Shown piece by piece: positions 17,024 to 28,127 of a DNA stretch of 64,000 nucleotides. Made by a program: the position numbers and the translations under genes. The first letter of the stretch is position 1, and every line of letters begins with the position of its first letter. The notes under the pieces are model-generated. The model saw only the letters and a program-made list of their open reading frames with translations. It was not told where the DNA came from and did not search any database. This stretch comes from Blautia argi (GTDB lineage Bacteria; Bacillota; Clostridia; Lachnospirales; Lachnospiraceae): contig NZ_CP030280.1 in the NCBI RefSeq assembly GCF_003287895.1, positions 1,743,501 through 1,807,500 of the forward strand. Reading direction: 5' to 3'.

Positions 17024-18397
17024 ATGGAAAAAGAAAGAGAGAAATTTTCGTCCCGTCTTGGCTTTATCCTGATTTCTGCAGGATGTGCCATCGGACTGGG
17101 AAATGTGTGGAGATTTCCTTACATTACAGGTAAGTACGGCGGTGCGGCGTTTGTGCTGATTTATCTGTTTTTCCTGCTGGTTCTGGGTCTGCCTATTATG
17201 GTTATGGAATTTGCAGTGGGAAGAGCAAGCCAGAGAAGTATTGCCACCTCCTTTAATGTATTGGAAAAGGAGGGAAGTAAATGGCATATTTACCGGTACT
17301 TCGGCATGGCGGGAAATTATCTGTTAATGATGTTCTATACCACCATTGGTGGCTGGATGCTGTCCTATTTCTTTAAAATGGCAAAGGGAGAGTTCCAGGG
17401 ACTGGATATTACAGGGGTAACCCAAACCTTTGATACTTTACGATCCGATGCCCCTACTATGATCTTCTGGATGCTGATGGTTGTTGTTCTGAGTTTTCTG
17501 GTATGCTCCATGGGACTGCAAAGTGGTGTAGAGCGTATTAACAAGATTATGATGGTAGTGCTTTTGCTTCTTATGGTAGTATTGGCAATCAATTCCTGCC
17601 TTTTGCCCGGAGCAGGAGAGGGTCTGAAGTTCTATCTGGTACCGGATTTTAACAAGCTGGTAGAAAACGGAATTTCCGAGGCAGTGTTTGCTGCTATGGG
17701 GCAGGCATTTTTTACCCTCAGTCTGGGCATCGGCGCACTGGCGATTTTCGGAAGCTACATAGGAAAAGAGAGAAAGCTTACAGGAGAAGCTGTCAATATC
17801 CTGGTGCTGGATACCACGGTGGCTTTAATCGCTGGTCTGATTATTTTTCCGGCATGCTTTGCCTTTGGTATCAATCCGGGAGAGGGACCGGGACTGGTTT
17901 TTGTCACCCTGCCCAATGTGTTTAATGAAATGCCCGGCGGAAGACTCTGGGGCGCTCTGTTCTTTCTGTTTATGACCTTTGCAGCCCTGTCTACCATTAT
18001 TGCAGTTTTCCAGAATCTGATTTCCTTTGCACAGGATTTGTGGAACTGGAGTCTGAAAAAAGCTGTGCTGGTCAATGGAATCGCCGTGTTTGTTCTGTCC
18101 CTGCCCTGCATTTTCGGTATGACCATCTGGAGTGATTTCACAATCCTGGGAAAACAGATCATGGATTTTGAAGATTTCCTGGTAAGCAACAACATGCTGC
18201 CTCTGGGTTCTTTGGTATATCTGTTATTCTGTGTCAGCCGCTATGGCTGGGGCTGGGATAAGTTCCTGAAAGAGGCAAATACAGGAGAAGGGCTTTCCTT
18301 CCCCAAAAAGCTGAGAGTTTATCTGACTTTTGTGTTGCCTTTGGTGGTATTTTATATCTTTATCCAGGGATACTGGAGTCTTTTTCAGAATTTATAG
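17024..18397 (+). CDS. Sodium-dependent transporter (NSS/SNF family)
   Basis: The 457-residue protein has about eleven or twelve membrane segments and the NSS signature GCAIGLGNVWRFPYITGKYGG (split near residues 21-41), the sodium and substrate site of TM1. Bacterial NSS members import amino acids with sodium. The substrate is not predictable from the sequence. It is a single gene with its own promoter and a strong terminator. Confidence 0.94.
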   Translation: MEKEREKFSSRLGFILISAGCAIGLGNVWRFPYITGKYGGAAFVLIYLFFLLVLGLPIMVMEFAVGRASQRSIATSFNVLEKEGSKWHIYRYFGMAGNYLLMMFYTTIGGWMLSYFFKMAKGEFQGLDITGVTQTFDTLRSDAPTMIFWMLMVVVLSFLVCSMGLQSGVERINKIMMVVLLLLMVVLAINSCLLPGAGEGLKFYLVPDFNKLVENGISEAVFAAMGQAFFTLSLGIGALAIFGSYIGKERKLTGEAVNILVLDTTVALIAGLIIFPACFAFGINPGEGPGLVFVTLPNVFNEMPGGRLWGALFFLFMTFAALSTIIAVFQNLISFAQDLWNWSLKKAVLVNGIAVFVLSLPCIFGMTIWSDFTILGKQIMDFEDFLVSNNMLPLGSLVYLLFCVSRYGWGWDKFLKEANTGEGLSFPKKLRVYLTFVLPLVVFYIFIQGYWSLFQNL

Positions 18398-18416
18398 AAA
18401 AAAGCAGCTTTTTCCG

Positions 18417-18456
18417 GCAGAGAAGTGTGTTCCTTTCATGCTTCTCTGCTTTTTTT
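18417..18456 (+). terminator. Rho-independent terminator of the NSS gene
   Basis: GCAGAGAAG (18417-18425) and CTTCTCTGC (18441-18449) form a perfect 9-bp stem followed by seven T. Confidence 0.9.
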
Positions 18457-18476
18457 CTCAGTTTTGGAAAAATTTC

Positions 18477-18531
18477 TTGAAATCACAGGACTTTATGGGT
18501 ATACTTAAAACAAAGCGGTATCCTATACCGC
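18477..18531 (+). promoter_or_regulatory. pyrH operon promoter and start-site hairpin
   Basis: TTGAAA (18477-18482), 17 bases, TATACT (18500-18505). Just past the expected start is a perfect palindrome, GCGGTAT CCT ATACCGC, at 18515-18531. It could stabilise the 5' end of the mRNA or bind a protein. Confidence 0.65.
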
Positions 18532-18565
18532 GGCGGGAGAATCAAGAGATAAAGGAGCTTAAAAA

Positions 18566-19261
18566 ATGAAGAGAATATTACTGAAATTAAGCGGTGAAGC
18601 ACTTGCCGGACCGAAAAAGACCGGATTTGATGAAGCAACCGTTATGGAAGTTGCAAAGCAGGTAAAGGTGCTGACAGAGGAAGGTATTCAGGTAGGTATT
18701 GTCATTGGAGGAGGAAACTTCTGGAGAGGACGTACCAGCGAGAATATTGACCGCACAAAGGCAGATCAGATAGGTATGCTGGCAACCGTTATGAACTGCA
18801 TTTATGTTTCAGAGATTTTCAGAGCAGCGGGTATGAAGACCAGCGTGCTGACCCCTTTTGAGTGCGGTTCTTTTACCAAGCTGTTTTCCAAAGACCGTGC
18901 AAATAAATACTTTGAAAGGGGTATGGTTGTCTTCATGGCAGGAGGAACCGGACACCCTTATTTTTCTACAGATACGGCCACTGTACTTCGGGCTGTTGAG
19001 ATTGAGGCAGAAACTATTTTTCTGGCAAAAGCTGTAGACGGTGTATATGACAGTGATCCGAAAACAAATCCGGCTGCAAAGAAATACGATGAAGTCAGCA
19101 TTCAGGAAGTCATTGATAAAAAACTGGCTGTTGTAGATATGACAGCATCTATTTTATGCATGGAAAATAAAATGCCCATGCTGGTCTTTGGCTTAAATGA
19201 GGAAAACAGCATTGTAAATACTGCTCACGGCAATTTTACAGGCACAAAAGTTCTGGTATAG
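18566..19261 (+). CDS. pyrH: UMP kinase PyrH
   Basis: The 231-residue amino-acid-kinase-fold protein opens with RILLKLSGEALAG and contains GIVIGGGNFWRG and the FMAGGTGHPYFSTDTA nucleotide block. It phosphorylates UMP to UDP. It heads the conserved run with frr, uppS, cdsA, dxr and rseP, with AAAGGAG before its ATG. Confidence 0.97.
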   Translation: MKRILLKLSGEALAGPKKTGFDEATVMEVAKQVKVLTEEGIQVGIVIGGGNFWRGRTSENIDRTKADQIGMLATVMNCIYVSEIFRAAGMKTSVLTPFECGSFTKLFSKDRANKYFERGMVVFMAGGTGHPYFSTDTATVLRAVEIEAETIFLAKAVDGVYDSDPKTNPAAKKYDEVSIQEVIDKKLAVVDMTASILCMENKMPMLVFGLNEENSIVNTAHGNFTGTKVLV

Positions 19262-19299
19262 AACTTGCATAGACAGAATAATTTCAGGAGGATTAAAAG

Positions 19300-19854
19300 A
19301 TGGCAGACGAAAGAATACAGGTATATGAAAACAAAATGACAAAAACACTGGAAGGACTGACAAAAGAGCTGGTAACAATCCGTGCAGGACGTGCCAATCC
19401 GCATATTCTGGATAAGCTGACCGTAGACTATTACGGAACGCCAACTCCCCTTCAGCAGGTAGCAAACATTACGGTTCCGGAAGCCCGTATGATTCAGATT
19501 CAGCCATGGGAAGCATCTCTGATTAAAGAAATCAGCAAAGCAATTATGGCATCTGACCTGGGATTAAATCCAAACAGCGACGGAAAGATTATCCGTCTGG
19601 TATTACCGGAACTTACAGAAGAACGCAGAAAAGAACTGGTAAAGGACGTTAAGAAAAAAGGAGAGGCTGCAAAGGTAGCTGTCCGCAATGTCCGCAGAGA
19701 TGCCAACGATGCCTTTAAAAAGCTGGCAAAACAGGACGTATCTGAAGACGAAATCAAAGAGCTGGAAGAAAAAATCCAGAAGGTTACAGATAAATTTGTA
19801 AAAGAAATTGACAAAGCAGTAGAAGAAAAATCCAAAGAAATTCTGACTGTATAG
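19300..19854 (+). CDS. frr: Ribosome recycling factor
   Basis: The 184-residue protein has the RRF pattern [21 protein letters not shown] near residues 27-47 (quoted only as the start), [11 protein letters not shown] and a long C-terminal helix [16 protein letters not shown]. It splits post-termination ribosomes with EF-G. An AGGAGG site lies before its ATG, and it follows pyrH by 38 bases as in most Firmicutes. Confidence 0.97.
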   Translation: MADERIQVYENKMTKTLEGLTKELVTIRAGRANPHILDKLTVDYYGTPTPLQQVANITVPEARMIQIQPWEASLIKEISKAIMASDLGLNPNSDGKIIRLVLPELTEERRKELVKDVKKKGEAAKVAVRNVRRDANDAFKKLAKQDVSEDEIKELEEKIQKVTDKFVKEIDKAVEEKSKEILTV

Positions 19855-19861
19855 AACAAGG

Positions 19862-19922
19862 AAGGGTTTGTCACACAAAACAGCAATCAGAAATCCCTAT
19901 GCTTTTGTGTGACAGCCCCTTT
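19862..19922 (+). terminator. Hairpin terminator after frr
   Basis: A stem of GGGTTTGTCACACAAAA with TTTTGTGTGACAGCCCC is followed by TTTT. It lies between frr and uppS and may be leaky, since the downstream genes have no clear promoter of their own. Confidence 0.6.
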
Positions 19923-19942
19923 TATGCGTAGGAGGAAAAATC

Positions 19943-20659
19943 ATGAAGGTTCCCAATCATGTGGCCATTATTTTAGACGGCAACGGACGCTGGGCAAAGG
20001 CAAAGGGCATGCCCAGAACCTATGGGCATATCAAGGGCTGCGAAAATCTGGAAAAAATCTGCAGCATTGCCAAGGAACTGGGAGTAAAATATCTTACTGT
20101 ATACGCTTTTTCCACGGAAAACTGGAAACGCTCCAAGGAAGAAGTAGATGGATTGATGAAACTGTTTCGCAATTATATGAAAAAATGCATCAAAATTTCT
20201 GCGGAGAACAAAATGCGGGTGAAGGTAATTGGCGACCCAACCGCTTTTGACAAAGATTTGCAGCAAAAAATCCGGGAGTTAGAAGAATATTCCAGCCAAT
20301 ACGACGAACTGCACTTTCAGATTGCCCTGAACTATGGAAGCAGAGATGAAATCAGAAGAGCTATGCAGCACATGGCAGAAGATGTGAAAAAAGGCATACT
20401 TTTGCCGGAAACAATTACAGAGGATACGGTTTCCTCTTATCTGGATACCGGCGGTCTTCCTGACCCGGATCTTTTAATCCGTACCAGTGGAGAGGAACGC
20501 CTTTCTAATTTCCTTATGTGGCAGCTTGCCTATACGGAATTTTATTTTACTGACGTGCCGTGGCCGGATTTTGACAAACCGGAATTTGAAAAGGCCATTG
20601 ATAAATTCAATCACAGAGAACGCAGGTACGGCGGTGTAAAGGAGGAATCACATGTTTAA
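19943..20659 (+). CDS. uppS: Undecaprenyl diphosphate synthase / isoprenyl transferase
   Basis: The 238-residue cis-prenyltransferase has the catalytic ILDGNGRWAK motif, the HIKGCEN helix, and the C-terminal RTSGEERLSNFL and TEFYF motifs. It makes the lipid carrier for peptidoglycan synthesis on the membrane's inner face. An AGGAGG site precedes the ATG, and it overlaps cdsA by 8 bases. Confidence 0.97.
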   Translation: MKVPNHVAIILDGNGRWAKAKGMPRTYGHIKGCENLEKICSIAKELGVKYLTVYAFSTENWKRSKEEVDGLMKLFRNYMKKCIKISAENKMRVKVIGDPTAFDKDLQQKIRELEEYSSQYDELHFQIALNYGSRDEIRRAMQHMAEDVKKGILLPETITEDTVSSYLDTGGLPDPDLLIRTSGEERLSNFLMWQLAYTEFYFTDVPWPDFDKPEFEKAIDKFNHRERRYGGVKEESHV

Positions 20660-21464
20660 AACAAGACTTTTAAGCGGCATTGTTCTGGTTATCATTGCCG
20701 TACTGTCTGTTGCGGCAGGAGGACCTGTGCTGTTTGCAGTGCTTCTGGGTATTTCCCTGGTTGGAGTAAACGAACTTTACCGCGCCATGGAAGTACATCA
20801 AAAAGGATTCGGTCCTCTGGAAATCGCAGGCTATGCAGGTACAATCCTGTACTATATTTCTCTTTTGTGGAACAGAACAGAAGATTTATCCGTTATGCTC
20901 ATTCTCTTCACTCTGGTGCTGATTATGGGGGTGTATGTTTTTTATTATCCCAGATATCGGGCAGAGCAGATTATGGCAGCGCTTTTCGGTGTGATTTATG
21001 TGGCAGTTATGCTGTCTTATATTTACAAAACCAGAAATCTGGAAGGCGGCGCATGGCTGGTAGGACTGATTTTCTTAAGTTCCTGGGGAAGTGATACCTG
21101 TGCTTACTGCGTGGGAATGCTCATTGGAAAACATAAAATGGCGCCGGTATTAAGCCCGAAAAAATCTGTGGAAGGCGGCGTAGGCGGTGTCCTAGGCGCA
21201 GCCCTGTTAGGCGCTTTATATGCCTTTGCCATTACAGGCGTAAACCCGACTGATGGACACACACCTGTGATGTATGCCATTATCTGTGCCATTGGCGCAT
21301 TGATTTCCATGGTAGGAGATCTGGCAGCATCTGCCATTAAAAGGAACAAAGAAATCAAAGACTACGGAACACTCATTCCGGGACACGGCGGTATATTAGA
21401 CCGTTTTGACAGTGTGCTTTTCACTGCGCCGTTTATCTATTTCCTGGCGAGTGTGCTGATATAG
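20652..21464 (+). CDS. cdsA: Phosphatidate cytidylyltransferase CdsA
   Basis: The 270-residue protein has about eight membrane segments and the CTP-transferase signature near the C-terminus: SMVGDLAASAIKRNKEIKD followed by LIPGHGGILDRFDS. It makes CDP-diacylglycerol for phospholipids. It is coupled to uppS by overlap. Confidence 0.96.
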   Translation: MFKTRLLSGIVLVIIAVLSVAAGGPVLFAVLLGISLVGVNELYRAMEVHQKGFGPLEIAGYAGTILYYISLLWNRTEDLSVMLILFTLVLIMGVYVFYYPRYRAEQIMAALFGVIYVAVMLSYIYKTRNLEGGAWLVGLIFLSSWGSDTCAYCVGMLIGKHKMAPVLSPKKSVEGGVGGVLGAALLGALYAFAITGVNPTDGHTPVMYAIICAIGALISMVGDLAASAIKRNKEIKDYGTLIPGHGGILDRFDSVLFTAPFIYFLASVLI

Positions 21465-21488
21465 AGATAGTATAAAGAGGAATTTGTT

Positions 21489-22632
21489 ATGAAAAAAATT
21501 GTAATTTTAGGCTCTACAGGTTCTATCGGAACACAGACGCTGGATATTGTGAGTAAAAACGAAGATTTACAGGTAGTAGGAATTTCTGCCGGCCAAAACA
21601 TTTCCATGCTGGAAGAGCAGATTCGCCTCTTTCAGCCGCGACTTGCAGCCGTGGGTGACGAAGAAAAGGCAAAAGAGCTGAGGGAAAGAGTCCGCGATAC
21701 CAACTGCCGGGTAGTCGGCGGTATGGAAGGACTCTTAGAGCTTGCGGTTATGGAAGAAGCAGAAATACTGGTTACTGCCATTGTCGGCATGATTGGAATC
21801 CGTCCCACCATGGAAGCCATAAAAGCAGGAAAAGACATTGCCCTGGCAAATAAAGAAACCCTGGTTACAGCAGGGCATCTCATCATGCCCCTGGCAAAGG
21901 AATATGGGGTAGAAATCCTGCCTGTGGACAGTGAACACAGCGCTATTTTCCAGTGCTTAAACGGAGAGAAAGAAAAGACCATTGACAAACTTTTGATTAC
22001 TGCTTCCGGCGGTCCTTTCCGAGGAAGAAAACGTGCAGATTTGGAAAACATACAGGTGGAGGATGCCTTAAAGCACCCCAACTGGGCTATGGGGCAGAAG
22101 ATTACCATTGATTCGGCAACCTTGGTAAATAAGGGTCTGGAGGTCATGGAAGCCAAATGGCTCTTTGGGGTGGATTTAGACCATATCCAGGTAGTCGTAC
22201 AGCCCCAAAGTGTGATTCATTCCATGATACAGTTCACAGATGGCAGCATTATGGCGCAGCTTGGCACACCAGATATGCGGCTTCCCATACAGTATGCCCT
22301 GTACAGGGGAGCGCGCAGATATCTGGACGGGGAAAGGCTGGATTTTGCTGCACTTGGCTCTATCACCTTTGAGAATCCGGATATGGAAACCTTTAAAGGA
22401 CTTCCTCTTGCTATAGAGGCCGCAAAAAGGGGCGGTTCCATGCCTACGGTGTTTAATGCCGCAAATGAAAAAGCAGTGGCATTATTCCTACAGAGAAAAA
22501 ATCCAGTTTCTGGATATTTATACCATTATTGAGGAAGCTATGGAAAACCATCAGGTGATTTCCAATCCTGCCGTAGAAGATATACTGAAGATTGAACAAG
22601 ACGTATACGACAGAATTGAAAGCAGGTGGTAG
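21489..22632 (+). pseudogene. dxr: 1-deoxy-D-xylulose 5-phosphate reductoisomerase, one frameshift
   Basis: Residues 1-340 are a normal Dxr: ILGSTGSIGTQTLD (NADPH site), VDSEHSAIFQCL (metal site) and ITASGGPFRG. The frame breaks in a run of six A at 22496-22501. Skipping one A resumes the expected C-terminus, IQFLDIYTII...RIESRW, with a stop at 22632, for about 380 residues, the family norm. The enzyme is the first committed step of the MEP isoprenoid route and essential in most bacteria that use it. A sequencing error is more likely than a true loss. Confidence 0.92.
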
Positions 22633-22633
22633 G

Positions 22634-23914
22634 TTGAAGATTTTAATTGCGATTATTGTTTTTTCTGTTATTATTCTCTTTCATGAACTGGGGCATTTTC
22701 TTCTGGCAAAGAAAAACGGAATTAAGGTTCTGGAATTTTCTCTTGGTATGGGACCAAGACTTTTATCCACAGAAAAGGGAGAAACACGATATTCTCTAAA
22801 GCTCTTTCCCATTGGCGGCTCCTGTATGATGGCGGGAGAGGACGATGATGATACCAGCGAAGGTTCTTTTAACAATGCCTCTGTCTGGGCAAGGATTTCT
22901 GTGGTAGCGGCAGGACCCATATTCAACTTTCTTCTTGCCTTCCTTTTTGCCATGATTATTACCAGTGTAATGGGGTATGACCCGCCGGAGGTTTTAAAGG
23001 TTACAGAAGGATCTCCTGCCTGGGAAGCAGGCCTCCGAGAGGGAGATTTAATTACAGAGTTTCAGGGAAAAAAGATTGTGGTTGGAAGAGATTTGGACTC
23101 CTATATGACCCTTCATGGGCTTCAGGACGAACAGATTTCTCTTACCTATAAGCGGAACAAGGAGGAGCATGACATTACCTTTCGCGCGGACAGCGAAACA
23201 AGGTATATGCTGGGCTTTCACTATGCAGCAGAGGGAAAACCTGAAATTCTTCAGGTTATGCTGAATAGCTCCATGCAGAAGGCAGGAGTGCAGGCAGGAG
23301 ATATTATCCGGGAAATAAACGGTGTTAAAATAGAAGACAGCCAGGAACTGATGAGTTATCTAAAGGAACACCCTCTGGATGGCGAAAAGGTCAGCCTGGG
23401 AATTGAACGAAACGGAAAGGTGGAAACCATTGCCGCCAAACCGCAGATGACAAAGCAGATTGATTCTGGATTTGTATATAATATTTATCGGGAAAAGACC
23501 AACTTCCTGGGAGTTCTTCGCTACAGCGTCACAGAGGTGCGCTACTGGATTTCCACTACTGTTGAGAGTCTGGCTATGCTTATAAAAGGGCAATTTACGG
23601 TAAATGACCTTTCCGGTCCTGTGGGAATTATTGAAGTTATCGGAGATTCCTATGAAGAAGCAAAGACAGGCGGTGCAGTAATGGTATCCATGCAGATGCT
23701 GTACTGGGCAATTTTGCTGTCCGCAAACCTGGGAGTTATGAACCTTCTTCCCATTCCGGCTCTGGACGGCGGCAGGCTGGTCTTTTTGCTTATTGAAGCT
23801 GTACGTAAGAAAAGGCTGAATCCCAATGTAGAAGGCATGATACATTTTGCAGGCTTTATGCTGCTCATGCTGCTTATGGTCTTTGTTATGTTTAATGATT
23901 TCAGGAGATTGTAA
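22634..23914 (+). CDS. rseP: RIP metalloprotease RseP (site-2 protease)
   Basis: About 426 residues starting at TTG 22634, which directly follows the dxr stop and has AGGTGG upstream. Motif HELGH (residues 17-21) in the first membrane segment binds zinc, one or two PDZ domains lie in the middle (about residues 115-300), and the NLLPIPALDGGRL motif near the C-terminus completes the active site. It cleaves membrane-bound anti-sigma factors or signal peptides within the membrane. Confidence 0.95.
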   Translation: MKILIAIIVFSVIILFHELGHFLLAKKNGIKVLEFSLGMGPRLLSTEKGETRYSLKLFPIGGSCMMAGEDDDDTSEGSFNNASVWARISVVAAGPIFNFLLAFLFAMIITSVMGYDPPEVLKVTEGSPAWEAGLREGDLITEFQGKKIVVGRDLDSYMTLHGLQDEQISLTYKRNKEEHDITFRADSETRYMLGFHYAAEGKPEILQVMLNSSMQKAGVQAGDIIREINGVKIEDSQELMSYLKEHPLDGEKVSLGIERNGKVETIAAKPQMTKQIDSGFVYNIYREKTNFLGVLRYSVTEVRYWISTTVESLAMLIKGQFTVNDLSGPVGIIEVIGDSYEEAKTGGAVMVSMQMLYWAILLSANLGVMNLLPIPALDGGRLVFLLIEAVRKKRLNPNVEGMIHFAGFMLLMLLMVFVMFNDFRRL

Positions 23915-23928
23915 GAAACAGAAGAATT

Positions 23929-25008
23929 ATGAATAAGATTTTAATGTATATACTGGCGGCAGGAGTGCTTTTGGGCGGCATTGACCAGCTTTCAGGGAAT
24001 AAGCGGGGATATGGGAAATGTCTGGAGGAGGGCTTTATGCTCATGGGGCCTACCGCGCTGTCCATGGTGGGCATGCTGTGTCTGATTCCTCTGATTTCTG
24101 CAGGCTTTCGCAGCTTTATTGTCCCGTTTTTTTCTCTTACCGGTGCAGACCCTTCTGTACTTGGAGGACTGCTTGCCATTGATATGGGCGGTTATCAGCT
24201 TGCAAAGGATCTGGCAGAAAATCCTGTTGTGGGAAGCTACGCCGGAGTGCTGATTTCTGCTACCTTTGGCTGTACCCTGGTTTTTACCATTCCCGTAGGG
24301 ATGGAAATTGTGGAAGAAAAGGACAGAGGAGCCTTTGCAAAGGGTATTCTTACCGGGCTTGCCGCGCTTCCGGCAGGACTTTTGGCAGGCGGGCTTTTAT
24401 GTGGGCTTTCCTTTTTGGAAGTGTTTTGGAACAGTATGCCAATTTTTATTCTGTCCCTTTTGCTTGGTCTTGGATTGAAATTTTTCCCGGACGGTATGAT
24501 GACAGGTTTTCGGATTTTTGCAAAAGGTATGAAGCTTTTGATTACACTTGGTCTTCTCTTAGGTGCTTTGTCCTATTTTTTGAAGCAAAATTTGATACCA
24601 GGGCTTGCACCTATTGAAGATGCTTTGGCAGTTGTGGCTTCCATTGGCATTACCATGCTTGGCAGTCTTCCGCTGGCAGAATTTTTAAGACGTCTTATGC
24701 GTAAGCCCTTCCGAAAGCTGGGTCATCGCTTCGGCTTGAATGAAACCAGTGTGTCCGGATTAATGATTGGCATGGTAAGCCCTATTCCGCAGCTTACCTC
24801 CATGAAGGATATGGATTCTGTGGGAAAAGTGGCGAATACTGCTTTTTCCGTAAGCGCTGCATCGGCGTTGGCAGCCCACGCAGGTTTTACACTCAGTGTG
24901 GAACCCAATATAGTGGGGGCACTTCTGACAGCGAAAGTGACAGGTGCATTGGCTGCACTTGCGGCTGTATTGCTTCTGCAGAAGAAAAAAGAAGTAAAGA
25001 AACGATAA
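23929..25008 (+). CDS. EutH-like ethanolamine permease family protein
   Basis: The 359-residue protein has about ten membrane segments and resembles EutH, the ethanolamine permease: IDQLSGNKRGYGKCLEEGF near the start, GGYQLAKDLAENP, and GMVSPIPQLTSMKDMD. No other eut genes are in view, so the transport role is inferred. It follows rseP by 14 bases and ends with a terminator. Confidence 0.83.
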   Translation: MNKILMYILAAGVLLGGIDQLSGNKRGYGKCLEEGFMLMGPTALSMVGMLCLIPLISAGFRSFIVPFFSLTGADPSVLGGLLAIDMGGYQLAKDLAENPVVGSYAGVLISATFGCTLVFTIPVGMEIVEEKDRGAFAKGILTGLAALPAGLLAGGLLCGLSFLEVFWNSMPIFILSLLLGLGLKFFPDGMMTGFRIFAKGMKLLITLGLLLGALSYFLKQNLIPGLAPIEDALAVVASIGITMLGSLPLAEFLRRLMRKPFRKLGHRFGLNETSVSGLMIGMVSPIPQLTSMKDMDSVGKVANTAFSVSAASALAAHAGFTLSVEPNIVGALLTAKVTGALAALAAVLLLQKKKEVKKR

Positions 25009-25013
25009 AACAT

Positions 25014-25074
25014 GGAATACCATTCTTTGCAAAGCTCCTGAGTGGCTGAAGTAAAGAATGGTATTCCGTTTTTA
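25014..25074 (+). terminator. Terminator closing the pyrH operon
   Basis: GGAATACCATTCTTT and AAAGAATGGTATTCC (25053-25067) form a perfect 15-bp stem followed by GTTTTTAG. It also lies between the convergent EutH-like and SpoIID-like genes. Confidence 0.92.
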
Positions 25075-25109
25075 GTTTTTTGCTTTTGAAGTTCCTGCAG
25101 GGGTGTTTT

Positions 25110-26375
25110 TTAAACAAGTTCGGCGATTCTGGTAACACCTACATAGATATCCTGAATTTCATACCAGGTAGGGTAGTCAACAACTCCCGTAGCCGGAAGC
25201 CCGAAAATTCGCTGAAATTCCCGTACCGCATTTTGGGTAGCCTCTCCGTAAATGCCGTCTGCGTTCACAGAGGGAAGGGCTGGATAGGATTTACTGATAG
25301 CATTTAGCTGCTCCTGTATCTGACGAACCTTGCTGCCGGAAGAACCGATATCTAAGGGCTGCCCAGGCCAGGAGGCAGGAATACCTGAAATTTCCTCTGC
25401 GGCATTGATATACATGTTGTCCCCGTAGAAATTCCGCAGGATTTCAATAGCAGAGTAGCCCTGATCCCCCAGGTATTTGGATCCCCATTGTGTCATCCAA
25501 TTTGGGCACTGCACCCTTTCCCCGTCGCAATACTGGGTAAGAATCGGCTGACGCACTCCGGGGCGGGAAAGATAATTGTCAAAAAGCTCATCGACTACTT
25601 CAGAAATACTTTCAAAGACGTTGCGTCCGTGTATCCATTTGTGATCAAAGGCAGTAGAGGAGGTAATGGTAAAGTCGTATCCCTTGTTCCGGTACCACTC
25701 TGTGTAAACCCGGTTCAAGGTAAAGGACATAATTGCCAGCACATTTGCCCGTATAGTATCTTTCGGCCAGGTGGCATAAATTTCACTGCTTGCAACATTT
25801 TTAATATAGTCACGATACCGAACATAATAATCCTTTGCTGATGGATTGGTTGGAACTCCGTCGTGTACCACCACATATTCCGGAACGACTACCCGGCTCA
25901 ATACGATTTCTCCGGAAGTGTTCATAGGCTTAATTTCTTCTTCCGGGATTTTGGGTGGGTATTCTCCATAAAGGGTATGCGCAGGAATGACAATATCTTC
26001 AAAGGAATTTTCCGGTGTAGAGGGATTCATCACAGCCCTCTGGACAGCGGTAGACTCCGGCAGGATTTCCGCTCCGGAAATATCCAGATTTTCAAAGCCA
26101 TCTCTGGAAATTCGGATAGTATATTCCGAATAAGGCTGATACTCCGATGGCGCCATGCTATATTCCAGAGGTGGAGCAGGAAGTGTCAGTTCTGGAATCA
26201 TACCGCTCGCATCGGTTTTCACCTCTTCAATCACAGAATTCGGTTCCCCGGAATAGGAAATGGTAACCGTGGCGTCTTCAATGGGCTGATTTCTAAGCGC
26301 AGATACTACGTAAAGACGGAGCTTTCCCTCATCTGTTTCTTCTGTCTGTGCTGCTTTTAAGGGAGGTATATACAT
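25110..26375 (-). CDS. SpoIID-like and peptidoglycan-binding domain protein
   Basis: The 421-residue protein has three parts: an N-terminal beta-sandwich region (residues about 15-110) of carboxypeptidase-regulatory type, a SpoIID/amidase-enhancer-like central domain (about 180-290, with VASSEIYATWPKDTIRANVLAIMSFTLNR in part), and a C-terminal peptidoglycan-binding-1 domain (about 335-405, IQEQLN, DGIYGEATQNAVREFQR). It probably acts on cell wall or spore cortex. No classic signal peptide is seen at its N-terminus. Confidence 0.8.
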   Translation of the reverse strand: MYIPPLKAAQTEETDEGKLRLYVVSALRNQPIEDATVTISYSGEPNSVIEEVKTDASGMIPELTLPAPPLEYSMAPSEYQPYSEYTIRISRDGFENLDISGAEILPESTAVQRAVMNPSTPENSFEDIVIPAHTLYGEYPPKIPEEEIKPMNTSGEIVLSRVVVPEYVVVHDGVPTNPSAKDYYVRYRDYIKNVASSEIYATWPKDTIRANVLAIMSFTLNRVYTEWYRNKGYDFTITSSTAFDHKWIHGRNVFESISEVVDELFDNYLSRPGVRQPILTQYCDGERVQCPNWMTQWGSKYLGDQGYSAIEILRNFYGDNMYINAAEEISGIPASWPGQPLDIGSSGSKVRQIQEQLNAISKSYPALPSVNADGIYGEATQNAVREFQRIFGLPATGVVDYPTWYEIQDIYVGVTRIAELV

Positions 26376-26459
26376 AATAAGACCTCAGTTTTTTCATTGC
26401 TTTAGTATATGCAGGAAAAAATATCCGGATAAAAAGATTGGAAAAAAATCCATAATTTG

Positions 26460-26488
26460 TTGAAATTTTCTCCAATTCGCGATAGAAT
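26460..26488 (+). promoter_or_regulatory. glpK promoter
   Basis: TTGAAA (26460-26465), 17 bases, TAGAAT (26483-26488). The mRNA leader would be about 115 bases and contains the hairpin below. Confidence 0.6.
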
Positions 26489-26540
26489 AGCAATAGATGT
26501 TATGCAAAAGCAATAAGCAAGACAGAAATGAGTAGGAGAT

Positions 26541-28105
<1,565 letters not shown>

Positions 28106-28127
28106 AAAACAGAAAGAAGATGACACC

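Noticed and set aside
21489..22632. Programmed frameshifting as the reason for the dxr break
   Set aside because: A +1 slip would be needed at a plain A-run, no stimulatory structure is evident, and three similar breaks occur in unrelated genes and base runs.
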